DNA of 64,000 nt. Source: Microbotryum silenes-acaulis (Eukaryota > Basidiomycota > Microbotryomycetes > Microbotryales > Microbotryaceae). The DNA is taken from the NCBI GenBank assembly GCA_003665825.1, contig QPFY01000005.1, positions 1,550,001 to 1,614,000 of the forward strand, read 5' to 3'. Of this stretch, positions 36,044 to 48,058 are shown piece after piece. The position numbers and the translations under genes were made by a program. Under the pieces are notes generated by a model, which saw only the letters and a list, made by a program, of their open reading frames with translations, did no database searches and had not been told where the DNA came from. How positions within the stretch are numbered: position 1 is the first letter of the stretch; each line of letters opens with the position of its first letter.

Positions 36044-39000
36044 CCCCCCCCCACGCGAACGCGAGGTAGACTTGAGCCGTGGGTGCCGCGTCCGGAGGCC
36101 TAGAGCATAGCAATGTATACCAAAAATCTTGGGACCCAGCGCTTTGGTGAATAGGTCCGCAACCATGTCCGCTGTGCCAACGTGTGAGAGGGAGATATCG
36201 CCTCGGTTGACCATGTCGCGGACAAAATGCTCGCGGAGGCGTATGTGTCGAGTGCCGGAGGTGCGAACGGGGTCGTGAGCGACGGCGGCCGCGGCCTCGT
36301 TGTCGGTGAAGATGTGAGCTGCATCGATCGGGCGAACGTGGAGCTCGGAGAGGAGTTGCGTAAGGTAAATCGCTTCCTTACCAGCGTGCGACAAGGCGAG
36401 GTATTCGGCATCAGTGGTGGAATCCGCCACCCGAGTCTGACGTTTCGATGACCAAGAGACGGCAGAGCCAGCCAAGTAAAAAACGAAGCCCATTGTGGAG
36501 ATGGACGTGTCGACGCAGGCACCCCAGTTCGCATCGGAATAACCGACCACACCCGTAACTTTGGCTGGACCGCGGGCGTAGAGTAGCTCATCGCGGTACG
36601 TGGCACGAAGGTAGCGAAGGACGTGTTTGACGGCAATCCAATGACGACGGCCAGGGTTGTTGGCGAACCGGGACAAGTACGAGACGGCGAAGGCAATGTC
36701 GGGTCGAGTGCCAAGGGAAATGTACAGGAGGGAGCCGATGGCTTGGAGGTACCACGATCGAATGCGCTCCGTTCCCTGACCCGGAACTGCTGTGAGCGAG
36801 AGGCCGGGCGTCATTGGCACTGTAGCGCCGCGTGTCGTGGTGTCGAAGTGAAACCGGGCGAGCACGTCCATGATGTAGCGTTCCTGGGATAGGGCAATGG
36901 AGCCGTCGTCCAGGCGGCGGATTTGGATGCCGAGGATGTATTCCGCGGGGCCGAGCCTTTTGACGCCGTATCGCTGTTCAAGGCCGGAGATGACGCGTTC
37001 GATCTCATCGAGGGCGGGGCTGACAATGAGGAGATCGTCGACATACAAGGCGATATAATGGGGCCGTTGCTGATCATCAATGTGAGAGTAAATGCAGTGA
37101 TCAGTGCCCGTTGCCTTGTACCCGAGACTCCTGAGTGATGTGTCAATGTGGCGATTCCAGATGCGACCGGCCTGCTTGAGACCGTAGATTGAGCGCCGCA
37201 GGCGGAGAACCTTATCGCTCGGGAAGTCGAAACCTCGTGGCGTTGTCATCCAGATATCGTGATCGAGCTCGCCGTGGAGGTAAGCCTTGTCGATGTCGGC
37301 CTGATGAACGTGGTAACCGTTGGCAGCGGCGAGGGCAAGGAGGCAGCGAATGGAGGAGAAACGGGCAACGGGTGCGAAAGTCTCCGAGAAATCGATGCCG
37401 TCGCGTTGGCGGTTACCTTGCGCTACAAGGCGTGCCTTCCGCCCTGTGACGTCACCGCGTGCATCGCGCTTGGTCTTCCAGACGAATTTGGAGGTGACGA
37501 TAGTGGCGCCCGGCGGTACGGAGGATCGAGGCTCGATGGTGAACACCTTGAAGTCGTCGCGCATGGCGGTGAACTCGGCGGCGGCAGCCTGAGCCCAGAT
37601 GTCGTGCTCGTCGCTGGACATTGCTTCACGCCAGGTCTGAGGGTCGCTAGTGATCGATTTGATGGGCTCGATGGCTTCGAGGGCGGGGTTGTCGTCTTCT
37701 GCGGCGATGAAGGCGCGGTGGTGGCGAGAGAGGAAATCGATCTCATCAGGGGAGTCGTCATCGGAGGGCTGTTCAGCGGGGGCCATGGCGGGTGCGGGCG
37801 TCACCAGGGTGTCGTCGTCGGATTGATGTACGTCCATCAGGTTGAGGCGAACCGCGGTGTTGGAGTTGAGGAGGTCAAGCGGGTCGTCCGAGTCATCGAG
37901 GGACGGTCCCCCGGCCGAGGATGTGGCGGGCGACGAAAGCGGGGCAAGCGACGGGGACGGCGAGGGGCTGGTATCTGTAGAATTAAGTAAGGATCCGCCA
38001 GTGTACCCTGGGGCCACGTCAACGGCGCTCATGGCAGAATCATCAAGAGAGGATGAGACGTCCATGTGCGCCGACCTTACTAGTGGGGTCCTCGTCTTGA
38101 CGGCTGGGGCGGGCGTGTCGGCGGGAATGACGAACTGGCGTTCGGTGTCGTCCGCATCGACGGGCGTGTTGATTGGTAGACCGGGGAAGTCGTCGTCGAG
38201 GAAGGTGGCATTTCGGCCAATCACAACCTTGTTGGTAGAATGGTCGAAGAAACGGAAAGCCTTGGAGGCGAGGTCGTAACCGGTGAAGATCACGCGCGCG
38301 GCCTTGGGGTCGAGCTTGCTGCGAAGGTTCGGCGCGACCGTGAGCCAGGCCGCGCAGCCGAACGGGTGGAGGGCGGTGGCGGTGGTGCGTTGGCCGTTCC
38401 AAACGGATTCTGGAGTCTGTTTGGCCAAAGCTGAGTGTGAGCACCTGTTTTTGCAATAAACGAAGTATGCAGCCGCTTCATCCCAAAAGGTGGCCGGCAG
38501 ATGGGAGTCAGCAAGGAGGGCAAGGACGCCCTCGACGATGGAGAGATTGACACGTTCGGCACGACCGTTTTGCTGAGGTGTGTAGGGGATAGAATATTGA
38601 CGACGAATACCCCTGGACTTGCAGAACTCCGTGAATGCGTTCGATTGGTACTCCCCGCCGTTGTCGGTGCGAAGGGTTTTTAAACGCTCGTTCGTCTCTA
38701 ACTCCACTTCGGCGAGCCAAGTCTGGAAGGTCGGGAAGACGTCGCTTTTGTGATCGATCGCGTATGCCCAGAGTTTGCGAGAGTGGTCGTCAAGAAATGT
38801 GACAAGGTAGCGCTTCCCGGTCAAGGACGGAGTGGGGAACGAAAGGACATCGCTGTGCACGAGGCCGAGTCTTTCGGGGGAATGCGACTCAGAGTCGGGA
38901 AAAGGAAGACGGTGGCCTTTGGAACCAAGGCAAGCATTGCAAACAAACTCCTCTACGTCTTTGTCACTGTACCCGGCCCCAAACCCGTCCAGCAAACCTG

Positions 39001-40522
39001 CGGCGATCATCTTCTGTATAGAGGATGGGGCAAGATGGCCGAGGCAGCGGTGAAGGGTAAGCAGGGGCACGGTCGACTCAGAACGCGAGAGAAAGGCAAG
39101 CTGCTGACACTTGGTGTGGTCCGCGTCCAAAAGGTAGAGACCGTCGTTAACCCTGGTACCGTGAGCAATGGCCTGGCCGTCCTTGGCGATGTCGATGCCG
39201 TCGCTGGTGAAGGCGAGTCGAACGCGGTCGGTGTCGCAGAGGCGAGAGACGGAGAGGAGGTTGACGTGGAGGCCCGGCGTGTGCAGAACGCCACGCAGCG
39301 TGATCGGATGTCCGGTCTTGGCAACGAACGCTACGTCCCCCATGCCGATGGCCGTGATACCGCCGGCAATGCCGCCGATCTTGGTGTGCGCCGTCTGGCG
39401 ATAAGCCGTGAATAGAGAACGATCGGCGACCATGTGTGCCGTGGCGCCCGAGTCGACTACAAAGGCATCAGTCGGGAGTTGCCGGCGAGCGAACAGGCAG
39501 GAGGCGAAATAGCCGACGTTAGGCTGTTGAGCGGCGGGGAGAGACATGTCGTCCTGGTTGTCGTCGCCGGTGTGTTTTTGTTCGCCCCGGTGCTTGCAGT
39601 CGAGGGCCCAGTGCCCTTTCTTGTGGCAGCGGCGGCAGGGGCCGGCGGGCGGGTGTTTCGCCCGTGAGGTGCAGTCGCGCAGGCGGTGGCCGGGGGCGCG
39701 GCAGGCGGGACAAGGGGAGGCGGTGGCGAGCATGGCCGAGTGTGATGACGAGAGTCCCGCCGAGCGAAGCTGGATGCGAATGCGATCCGTCAGCGTCGTG
39801 AGTTCCGGGAGGTCGCGTTGGTTGCGCTGCTCGTCCGTGAATGTGAGGCGGAAGCTGTCGAGGCAAGGTGGGACCATGGCGAGCACGTGAGTGGCGAGCA
39901 CGTCGTTGAGCGAGGTTTTGGCGTCGCGGATTTCCTGCGCGATCGACATGTATTCGCGGAGCCAGGTGTCGTACGCCTCGACGGAGGCAGGCATCTTCCT
40001 GAAATCCCAAAGGCGGGCGAACAACTCGAGGGTGCGAGTGGCGTCGTCCGGTGCGAAACGAGCCTTGAGTGCGGCGAAGATGCGTGGTGCCGACAGGTCG
40101 TCGCTGGGGATGGTGTCGAGGGTGGCTGAGACGTCGGCGGAGTCGATCGAGCCAACGATGATTTCCCGCGCGGCGTCGTCACGGGCGGCAAGCTGGTCAG
40201 CCGTCCATGTCGGGGGGATGACACCGTCAAGAACGTAACCACGGACTTGATTTGGAAGCGCGAGACGGAGTTGACGTAACCAGTTCGTAAACGACTTAGG
40301 CCCGTCAAGACGAGCGTGCTTGGGGAACACGACTTTTGATGCGGTGGCGGTGTTTGCCTGCGTGGCAGTGACGGGCGGGGTGGCGGCGGCGGCGGCGGCA
40401 GGGGGCGGTGAGGCCTGTAGAGCGGCAAGCTGTGCCTGTAGCGTGGCGATTTGCACGCTGATCGAAGGGTCAGGGGAGCTGGTGTCCCTGGGAGGCGAGG
40501 GCGGGGCGGGGGAGCTGTCCAT
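35903..40522 (-). CDS. CopF Gag-Pol polyprotein, intact (1539 aa)
   Basis: Order: Gag with [13 protein letters not shown] at 66-78; zinc knuckles at 271-284 and 296-309; protease DSGAT (D357); pre-integrase finger (H491, H495, C528, C531); integrase core D558, D620, E656; an acidic Ser/Pro linker at 780-960; reverse transcriptase with YVDD at 1160-1163; RNase H with D1330, E1373 and D1407. Codons from 1494 on lie in the 3' LTR and encode about three copies of a 13-aa repeat ([10 protein letters not shown] core). The protein appears identical to that of F4. The start ATG is 81 bp after the primer-binding site. It looks fully functional. Confidence 0.93.
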   Translation of the reverse strand: MDSSPAPPSPPRDTSSPDPSISVQIATLQAQLAALQASPPPAAAAAATPPVTATQANTATASKVVFPKHARLDGPKSFTNWLRQLRLALPNQVRGYVLDGVIPPTWTADQLAARDDAAREIIVGSIDSADVSATLDTIPSDDLSAPRIFAALKARFAPDDATRTLELFARLWDFRKMPASVEAYDTWLREYMSIAQEIRDAKTSLNDVLATHVLAMVPPCLDSFRLTFTDEQRNQRDLPELTTLTDRIRIQLRSAGLSSSHSAMLATASPCPACRAPGHRLRDCTSRAKHPPAGPCRRCHKKGHWALDCKHRGEQKHTGDDNQDDMSLPAAQQPNVGYFASCLFARRQLPTDAFVVDSGATAHMVADRSLFTAYRQTAHTKIGGIAGGITAIGMGDVAFVAKTGHPITLRGVLHTPGLHVNLLSVSRLCDTDRVRLAFTSDGIDIAKDGQAIAHGTRVNDGLYLLDADHTKCQQLAFLSRSESTVPLLTLHRCLGHLAPSSIQKMIAAGLLDGFGAGYSDKDVEEFVCNACLGSKGHRLPFPDSESHSPERLGLVHSDVLSFPTPSLTGKRYLVTFLDDHSRKLWAYAIDHKSDVFPTFQTWLAEVELETNERLKTLRTDNGGEYQSNAFTEFCKSRGIRRQYSIPYTPQQNGRAERVNLSIVEGVLALLADSHLPATFWDEAAAYFVYCKNRCSHSALAKQTPESVWNGQRTTATALHPFGCAAWLTVAPNLRSKLDPKAARVIFTGYDLASKAFRFFDHSTNKVVIGRNATFLDDDFPGLPINTPVDADDTERQFVIPADTPAPAVKTRTPLVRSAHMDVSSSLDDSAMSAVDVAPGYTGGSLLNSTDTSPSPSPSLAPLSSPATSSAGGPSLDDSDDPLDLLNSNTAVRLNLMDVHQSDDDTLVTPAPAMAPAEQPSDDDSPDEIDFLSRHHRAFIAAEDDNPALEAIEPIKSITSDPQTWREAMSSDEHDIWAQAAAAEFTAMRDDFKVFTIEPRSSVPPGATIVTSKFVWKTKRDARGDVTGRKARLVAQGNRQRDGIDFSETFAPVARFSSIRCLLALAAANGYHVHQADIDKAYLHGELDHDIWMTTPRGFDFPSDKVLRLRRSIYGLKQAGRIWNRHIDTSLRSLGYKATGTDHCIYSHIDDQQRPHYIALYVDDLLIVSPALDEIERVISGLEQRYGVKRLGPAEYILGIQIRRLDDGSIALSQERYIMDVLARFHFDTTTRGATVPMTPGLSLTAVPGQGTERIRSWYLQAIGSLLYISLGTRPDIAFAVSYLSRFANNPGRRHWIAVKHVLRYLRATYRDELLYARGPAKVTGVVGYSDANWGACVDTSISTMGFVFYLAGSAVSWSSKRQTRVADSTTDAEYLALSHAGKEAIYLTQLLSELHVRPIDAAHIFTDNEAAAAVAHDPVRTSGTRHIRLREHFVRDMVNRGDISLSHVGTADMVADLFTKALGPKIFGIHCYALGLRTRHPRLKSTSRSRGGGCEESTLRSGQDLGARSEPGASAQDLGARSEPGTSAQDLGARSEPGT

Positions 40523-40614
40523 GCTGCGATGGTGCGATGGGCTGGGGCGGCTCGAGTGGCTGGGCTCGAGGGAAAATGCAAGCGGCGGGGCTGGTAGCTC
40601 GTGGGCTTATAACC

Positions 40615-40943
40615 TATTCGATCAACTCTACTACGTCAGCGATGTAGTTATAGCCAAGAGTGATGAATCTCATTTCAACATACCTATTCGATCAACTCTA
40701 CTACGTCAGCGATGTAGTTATAGCCAAGAGTGATGAATAGGAAGCTAACAGTAAGGGAGCCGCGCGCCCCAAGTCCTCAGCCAGGGAGCCTCGGGGCTGA
40801 GCCAATGTGCCAGGCTCGCTGCGCGCGCCCAAGTCCTGGGCCGATGTGCCCGGCTCGCTCCGCGCGCCTAAGTCCTGAGCCGATGCGCCCGGCTCGCTCC
40901 GCGCGCCTAAGTCCTGACCCGAGCGGAGAGTGGATTCCTCACA
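40615..40943 (-). repeat. F2 5' LTR (329 bp)
   Basis: It has the same ends as the 3' LTR and the duplicated terminal unit, one GC-rich segment fewer. The primer-binding site adjoins at 40603-40614. Confidence 0.92.
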
Positions 40944-41701
40944 GACGAGAGTCCCGCCGAGCGAAGCTGGATGCGAATGCGGTCCGTCAGCGTCGTGAGT
41001 TCCGGGAGGTCGCGTTGGTTGCGCTGCTCGTCCGTGAACGTGAGTCGGAAGCTGTCAAGGCAGGGTGGGACCATGGCGAGCACGTCGTTGAGCGAGGTTT
41101 TGGCGTCGCGGATTTCCTGCGCGATCGACATGTATTCACGGAGCCACGTGTCATACGCCTCGACGGAGGCAGGCATCTTCCTGAAGTCCCAAAGGCGGGC
41201 GAACAACTCGAGGGTGCGAGTGGCGTCGTCCGGTGCGAAACGAGCCTTGAGTGCGGCAAAGATGCGTGGTGCCGACAGGTCGTCGCTGGGGATGGTGTCG
41301 AGGGTGGCTGAGACGTCGGCTGAGTCGATCGAGCCAACGATGATTTCACGCGCGGCGTCGTCACGGGCGGCAAGCTGGTCGGCCGTCCACGTCGGGGGAA
41401 TGACACCGTCAAGAACGTAACCACGGGCTTGATTTGGGAGCGCGAGACGGAGTTGACGTAACCAGTTTGTAAACGACTTAGGGCCGTCAAGGCGAGCGTG
41501 CTTGGGGAACACGACTTTTGATGCGGTGGCGGTGTTTGCCTGCGTGGCAGTGACGGGCGGGGTGGCGGCGGCGGCGGCAGGGGGCTGTGAGGCCTGTAGA
41601 GCGGCAAGCTGTGCCTGTAGCGTGGCGATTTGCACGCTGATCGAAGGGTCAGGGGAGCTGATGTCCCTGGGGGGCGAAGGCGGGGTGGGGGAGCTGTCCA
41701 T
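40944..41701 (-). pseudogene. CopF Gag of F3, N-terminal part
   Basis: ATG at 41701 (MDSSPTPPSPPRD). About 250 codons run to the F2 insertion point in [15 protein letters not shown] 53-bp continuation is at 35636-35688. The zinc knuckles and Pol are lost. Confidence 0.86.
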
Positions 41702-41793
41702 GCTGCGATGGTGCGATGTGCTGGGGCGGCTCGAGTGGCTGGGCTCGAGGGAAAATGCAAGCGGCGGGGCTGGTAGCTCGTGGGCTTATAACC

Positions 41794-42083
41794 TATTCGA
41801 TCAACTCTACTACGTCAGCGATGTAGTTATAGCCAAGAGTGATGAATCTCATTTCAACATACCTATTCGATCAACTCTACTACGTCAGCGATGTAGTTAT
41901 AGCCAAGAGTGATGAATAGGAATCTAACAGTAAGGGAGCCGCGCGCCCCAAGTCCTCAGCCAGCGAGCCTCGGGGCTGAGCCAATGTGCCAGGCTCGCTG
42001 CGCGCGCCTAAGTCCTGGGCCGATGCGCCCGGCTCGCTCCGCGCGCCTAAGTCCTGACCCGAGTGGAGAGTGGATTCCTCACA
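41794..42083 (-). repeat. F3 5' LTR (290 bp)
   Basis: It contains the duplicated terminal unit but fewer 39-bp units than F2 or F4. The primer-binding site is at 41782-41793. It abuts B3 coding sequence at 42084. Confidence 0.9.
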
Positions 42084-44124
42084 CTTGGGGCCCGAGGGCA
42101 AAATCAACAGGAGGCAACCGATCGGGAGATGGTGAGGTGGGAGGACGTTCCTCGGGGAGGCTCTCACCGGGTGTAGTGAATTCGTGGCGTTCTCCATCAA
42201 AGAACATGTCCTCCAACTCATTCTCCTTGACCTGATCCTCGTGTGAACCCTCCTTGACCTCCCACAGACGCGACAACGAATCGGCTAAGGAATTGTTTTT
42301 GCCCGCGATGAATTCAAATTCGAAGTCGAAACGGCTGAGTTCGAGACACATGCGGATGTGCCGAGGCGTCTGGCGCAGTTTTTGGGTTTTTATTGTGCGA
42401 AGGGCCTGATGGTCGGTGACGATGACAAAGGGATAACCGATCAAGTGCTGCTCGAACGCCCGACACGCCGAGACGACAGCCAAGAACTCTTTATCAGTGA
42501 CATGATAGTTGAGCTGAGCGCCGTTGAACTTAGCGGAAAAGAATCGCGTAGGAACGGCCTGCGAACGGGTGGGACCGGACGCCATACAAGCGCCAATGCC
42601 AACCCGACTGGCATCCGTGAACAGGTACATCTTGTGCTCGCCCGAGGTGATCTTGGCGCCATCGATCGGTCGTAGGGTGGCGGGCACCAGGGACTTGACG
42701 GTATCGAAAGCCTGCTGTTCTCGCTCGTTCCAACGCCACGACGTCGATTGCGCCAACAACGCGGTGATTGGCTCCAAGATCGTCGAGAGGTGCGATAGGT
42801 GATCTCGCATCCAATTGACGGTGCCGAGGAAACACTGGATGTCGCACTTGTTGCAAGGGATCGGCCACTGACGGATACGCGCCCACTTGGCGGGGTCGAC
42901 TTCGATGCCGTCGTCGGAGATGATGGTGCCCAAGGAATCCAACGACTTTGAGAACCACTCGGATTTCTTGGATCCTAAGTAGAACCGGTAGTGTCTCAAG
43001 GTCATCAGCAGGATCTCGATGTGTCTCAAGTGCGCGCGACGGGTATCGGAATGGACGTGAACATCGTCGAAAAAGATCTTGGCGAACGAGAGACACGGTT
43101 GGAACATCGCCGAGGTCAAGAGGTTAAGGGTATTGGGCGCATTGGTGTCACCAAACTGCATGACCCGCGACATGTACGTGCCTGTCACCGTTGCGAAGCC
43201 GGTGCGATCGACGTGCTCCGGTATGACCCGAACCTGCTCAAATGCCGCGGCCACGTCGAATTTGGACCGATAGCGCGATCGAGCCACCTCGTATCGAACA
43301 TTGGTCATGTCCGGGATGGGCGAAAAACGCTTGGCGGTGTTGCTGTTGCGCGCGCGGAGGTCGATCACGAAACGAGCCGTCTGGGAGTTCTTCTTCGGAA
43401 TCGCAAAGACCGGAGCCGCAGAATCGATCGGACCCGAAACCCAAAATCGACCACGAGTGTACTTAGCTGAGTGTTCCGCCCACTGGCTTCGATATTTGTC
43501 GGCAAGGGGGTACACCCGGGGCTTGACCTTTTCGGTGGGATTGATCAACGGGATCTCGTGGTTGACTGGCCGGTACGGTGGGAGTCGATCCATCGGTAGC
43601 GAATCTACGAACACATCAGAAAATTTATCGAGTAAGGCAGCCAATCGTGTTCGTGCTTCGGACTCAGACAAATCCTCGAGGGCCGGATCGTCCACGACGT
43701 CGAGCATCGGGTTGTGCGGCTCGAGACCAATGATCTCGTCGTCGGGGAGCAACCCAGGGTGATTGCAGCCAAGGGCAGAACCGGATAAGATAGGTGCTAC
43801 GGTGACGGCTCGATCCCATTCGTGCATACCCTGGGCGACGGGTTGCGAAGGCCCGGGGCGCGCGACGGTGAAGGCGCCCCAACCCACGAGCATGCCTGTA
43901 TCCTTAAGAAACGGCAGCCCCAAGATGGCGTCGTACGCAGTTACACGGCAAACGAAGAACGGTCGCAAACCGAGGTCGAGGGCGCCGGACAAAAAGAAGG
44001 CGGTGGCAAACACGGCACATCGGTCGGACTTATCGTGGGTGCCGAGGCGCAAGTGCAGCGGCGCGGTCAAGCGAGCCGTCGCGAAGCTCGTGTCGGCCCG
44101 CACCACCTCCTGGTCCACCAAGTC
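42084..44124 (-). pseudogene. B3 Pol: protease, reverse transcriptase, RNase H
   Basis: Right to left the frame runs from LVDQEVVRADTSFATARL (protease) through RT (IFFDDVHVHS) and RNase H to FALGPQ in the repeat linker. It is open throughout, with scattered changes from B1. Integrase is missing because of F3. Confidence 0.87.
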
Positions 44125-44352
44125 TGTTAAACCGTATGTCTCGAGAGGGGACTGGATCGGCAACCAGTAAGTACACGAGACAGAGTACGGGTTGTAAGGG
44201 AGTAGTTTGGAGCGTTAGGGGGAAGACTAAAGAGGCGCGCAGTGCGAGTGTGCGAAATATCTCTAAGTCCAAAGAGAGGTCCAAGCGGCGCGGCTAGCCA
44301 GGCGCGGCGCGGATTGGAGATTGATCTAAGCAAGAGTGTATGGAATTCAACA
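44125..44352 (-). repeat. D3 3' LTR (228 bp)
   Basis: It has TGTTGAATTCCATAC and GGTTTAACA ends in reverse and appears identical to 47831-48058. The polypurine tract (seven C on the plus strand) follows from 44353. Confidence 0.93.
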
Positions 44353-44369
44353 CCCCCCCTCGCTCGAAG
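44353..44369 (-). promoter_or_regulatory. CopD polypurine tract and upstream box
   Basis: On the minus strand it reads TTCGAGCGAGGGGGGG before the LTR. The CopE tract reads TTCGAACGAGGGGGGG. This match between a Pol-only and a Gag-only family is one basis for pairing them. Confidence 0.75.
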
Positions 44370-44374
44370 CTTAC

Positions 44375-47300
44375 TTAGCCTCGGAGACCCAGGTTCTCAC
44401 GATGAACCTTGAACACTAAAGGCCCAAGTGCCTTGGTGAAGATATCGGCGACCATGGTTTTCGTGTCCACATAGTCGACTCGAATGGTGCCCAGCCTGAC
44501 CTGGTCGCGTACGAAATGTTCGCGAATGCGAATGTGTCGGGACCGGTGGTGAAGGTGGGGTTCTTGGCGAGAGCCAGTGCTCCTTGGTTGTCGCCGTAAA
44601 GTTGGACGGGAGCTTGAGTGTCGATGCCCAGCTCCATAAGTAGTTCTTGGAGGTGGCCAGCTTCCTTCGAGGCATGCGAGAGGGCGAGGTACTCGGCGTC
44701 TGTGGTGGAGTCGGCCACTCGGTTTTGCACTTTGGAGGACCAGGAGATAACGGAGCCAGCCAGGTGGAAGCTGTACCCCATGGTTGACCGTGATGACGTG
44801 GTGCAGGTTCCCCAGTCCGCGTCAGAGTAACCCGTGAATCCCGAGAACTTGCCTTGCTCGGAGCTGTAGTGCAGGCCAAGGCGTGCAGTTCCGCATAAGT
44901 ACCGAAAGACGGTCTTGATGGCGGTCCAGTGTTCAGGTGTGGGACTGGCAGAGAAACGTGCGAGGTATCCAACGGCGTAGGAGATGTCTGGGCGAGTACC
45001 AGTGGCGGCGTAGAGGAGGCACCCAATGGCCTGCATGTAGCGCGTCTGAGCGATCTTTGACGGTTCCGCGAGCGAATGCTCGAGCTGGCGGTTTGGGGCC
45101 ATGGGCGTGGAGGCGGGGCTGCTGTCTGACATTCCAAATCTGCGGAGGATACTTGTGATGTACGCCTCCTGCGACAGGATGATGGACTTGTCGGCCTGTC
45201 GTTTGATCTGGATCCCCAAGATGTATTGGGCTGGGCCAAGTCGCTTGATGCCGTATTTTTGCTCCAGGCCGTTGAGGATGCGCTCGATCTCGTCCTCCGA
45301 AGGGCTGACCATCAGCAAGTCATCGACGTAGAGGGCGATGTAGTGGTATTGGTCGCCGTCGCGTCGTACGTACACGCAGTGGTCCTTGGCTGTGGCGCGG
45401 TAGTTGAGGCTCTTCAGCGTCAAGTCAATGTGCTCATTCCAGACTCGGCCGGCCTGCTTGAGGCCGTAGATCGATCGATGGAGTTTGAGGACTTTACCGG
45501 GCATGTCAACACCTTGTGGGACGCGCATGTAGAGGTCTTCCTTCAGCTCGCCGTGGAGGTATGCCTTGTCAACGTCGGCCTGATGGACGTGGAGGTTCTT
45601 GGCGGCGGCCAGTGCGATGAGAGCTCGGATTGAGGTGAACTTGGCGACAGGAGCAAACGTCTCATCGTAATCGATACCTGGGCGCTGGGAGAAGCCCTGT
45701 GCAACGAGCCGGCCCTTGTGCGAAGTGATCTTGCCAAGTTGATCGCGTTTGGTGCGGAAGATGAACCTGGATCCAAGGACTTTGGCACCGGGGGGCAGTG
45801 AGGAGGAGTTGACCGGGGTGAAGCATTTGTACTCGGTGGCAAGGGAGTGAAACTCATCGGCTGCTGCTTGCCTCCAGATCTCCTCTTTACCTGACTTGAC
45901 CGCCTGCGACCAATTTTGGGGGTCCTCGGTTGGCCCTTCGAGTTCGACGACTGATGAACCAGCGGTGGTGGCGGCGAAGGCAGCGGCGCGAGACGGGCAT
46001 GACAAGAAGTCGATTGGGTCGGCCGAGTCATCGGTCACGTCCGACGCAGGAGGTGATGGCGAGAACTGAGCCCTGGACATGTCGGACGGTGTGTCAAAGC
46101 CATCGTCGGACATGTCGATCGTTGTGTCGTCACTCGCGTTGGTCTCAAGCGCGGCAAATCGATTTTCGTGCACGACAGGTTGGAGGGACGGAGGTGGTGC
46201 CGCGCGGGAGCCATGTGCAGCGTCAACAAAGGTCCAGTCGCCAGTGGTGGACGTCATGTGAGGTTTCGGTTGGTCGATCGGGGCATCTCGAGCGGGGAAG
46301 ACTTTCTCATCGAATAGGACGTCGCGGCTCTGGAAGAACGAAGTTGTGGCCGGGTCGTAAAGCGTCCAGGCCTTCGATCTGTTATCGATGCCAACGAAGA
46401 TGAATGGTTTGGCCTTGGGGTCGAGTTTTGCTCGCTTGTGCTGAGGGGTGGTGTGCCAGGCGCGGCATCCGAATACCCTCAGGTTTGCCGTGCTGGGAGG
46501 TTTGCCAAACCAGACAGCGTCCGGGATCTTGTGGTCGATGGCGCTGTGCGGGCTGAGGTTCTTGGTGTCAACAACGTACCGGAGGGCCTCTCGCCAGAGT
46601 GTCATGGGCAGTCCCGAGTGCTGGAGCAGGGCGATCGTCCCCTCGATGATCGTGCGGTTTGTCCTTTCGGCTCGGCCGTTCTGCTCCGGGGTGTACGGGA
46701 TTGTGAGCTGCCTGGTAATGCCGTGGTGAGAGCAGTACTCAATGAAGGCTTTGGACGTGTATTCGCCGCCATTGTCCGTTCGTAACGTGCGGAGCTTGAG
46801 GCCCGTTGAGCGTTCAATCATGGTGTGCCAACGCTGGAAGGTGTCGAAGACTTGACTCTTGTTTCTCAGCGCGCTTACCCACGTCTTTCGGGAGAAATCG
46901 TCGATGAAGGTGACAACATATCGTTCCCCGTCGGTGGCTGGTTCGGGCAGAGTGAGGACATCGGAGTGAACCAGTTCGAGTGGTTGCGAAGCGCGAGAGT
47001 CCGATGTTGGGAAAGGTGTCCTGGTTGCCTTTGCCGCTTTGCAGGTGTCGCAGGAGAAGGCCTTGCATTCGGCCGCCGAGTACGTCCATGTTTGACCTTG
47101 TAGTTGACCCGACGAGACTGCCCTTCGCAGGTTGGGAAGGGATAGGTGGCCGAATCGTTGGTGCAAAGTTAGGAGAGGGATGGCGGCTGCTGCAACCGGT
47201 GATACCTTGGTGCGGATTGGGGTGGCGTCCAGTGTCGACAATTTGTTCGCAATGAGGGATGCGACACCTATGAGGTGACCTTGTGACCGGAGCTCGATGG

Positions 47301-47799
47301 TCTTGCCAAAGTGGGTGTAAATGCGCTCGCGGCGCAGCTGCATGACCGAGATCAGGTTTGCCGGAAGGTCGGGAACGTAGTAGACGTTGCAGAGCTTGAT
47401 CGTTCGTTGTTTCGACGTTCGTATCGTGATCGAGCCGGTTCCTTGGGCCATGAGTGATCCACCAGCGCCATCAACGGCGATGTGCGACCGTGTGTGCCAG
47501 ACGTCGAAGAGAGACGCGTCCTTGACCATATGGTGGGAGGCGCCCGAGTCGAGTACAAGAGTGTCGTTGGGAAGGTGGAGTTCACGGTTCGGTTGTAGAC
47601 GACCTAGGAGTGCGGCGACGTTCACGCTGGGCCGAACTGTCACGCTCACAGTTGGGTCCAGGTGCGACGTGTCAAGTTGCGTCATGGTGCGGTAACGGCC
47701 TGTCGCATGGGCGAGGGCGGTCGTAACAGTGTGGTACAGGGCGATGAAGATGACGAAGACGATCATGACGGTCGCAAGTGACGATGGTGGTGGTGGCAT
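44375..47799 (-). CDS. CopD Pol without Gag (about 1140 aa; one frameshift near the C-terminus)
   Basis: ATG at 47799, 20 bp after the primer-binding site. Residues 1-40 have a hydrophobic stretch at about 8-29 instead of Gag. Then: protease DSGAS (D84), pre-integrase finger (H213, H218, C250, C253), integrase core D280, D342, E378, linker at 495-640, reverse transcriptase with YVDD at 824-827, and RNase H (YSDADWG, D993; [13 protein letters not shown]). A missing base at about 44550 shifts the frame after residue 1083, so the uninterrupted frame ends at 44416. The shifted frame carries the normal tail ([21 protein letters not shown]) to TAA at 44375. No zinc knuckle occurs before the protease in any copy. 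The frameshift could be real or a sequence error. Confidence 0.88.
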
Positions 47800-47818
47800 C
47801 GTGGAGCAGCTTTAGCTC

Positions 47819-47830
47819 GGGCTCATAACC
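47819..47830 (-). promoter_or_regulatory. D3 primer-binding site
   Basis: GGTTATGAGCCC on the minus strand, directly after the 5' LTR. Its ATG begins M-S-P-S-stop, a minimal frame that shares M-S-P with the start of CopE Gag. Confidence 0.7.
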
Positions 47831-48058
47831 TGTTAAACCGTATGTCTCGAGAGGGGACTGGATCGGCAACCAGTAAGTACACGAGACAGAGTACGGGTTG
47901 TAAGGGAGTAGTTTGGAGCGTTAGGGGGAAGACTAAAGAGGCGCGCAGTGCGAGTGTGCGAAATATCTCTAAGTCCAAAGAGAGGTCCAAGCGGCGCGGC
48001 TAGCCAGGCGCGGCGCGGATTGGAGATTGATCTAAGCAAGAGTGTATGGAATTCAACA
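47831..48058 (-). repeat. D3 5' LTR (228 bp)
   Basis: It appears identical to the 3' LTR. There is no intron-like duplication here, unlike D4. Confidence 0.93.

Larger units (their letters stand above)
35689..40943 (-). mobile_element. CopF copia element F2, complete, nested in F3
   Basis: F2 is a 5255-bp Ty1/copia element with both LTRs, primer-binding site, polypurine tract, one intact frame and a 5-bp duplication GACGA. It is nearly identical to F4 (51961-57241) in the opposite orientation. Same-family nesting in gag of F3 shows repeated CopF bursts. Confidence 0.94.
35636..42083 (-). mobile_element. CopF element F3 (minus), 5' part, split by F2
   Basis: Only 35636-35688 and 40944-42083 belong to F3: the end of Gag before the protease, most of Gag, primer-binding site and 5' LTR. 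The complete F2 sits between with a GACGA duplication (35684-35688 and 40944-40948). The rest of F3 is lost at the E3 junction, and B3 follows on the right. Confidence 0.86.
44125..48058 (-). mobile_element. CopD (Pol-only copia) element D3, complete, nested in B3
   Basis: D3 is a 3934-bp element with two apparently identical 228-bp LTRs, primer-binding site, polypurine tract and a 5-bp duplication AAGTC (44120-44124 and 48059-48063). The internal region holds Pol only. It is the reference copy showing that a CopD element without Gag is a recently mobile unit and not a deletion of one copy. Confidence 0.94.
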
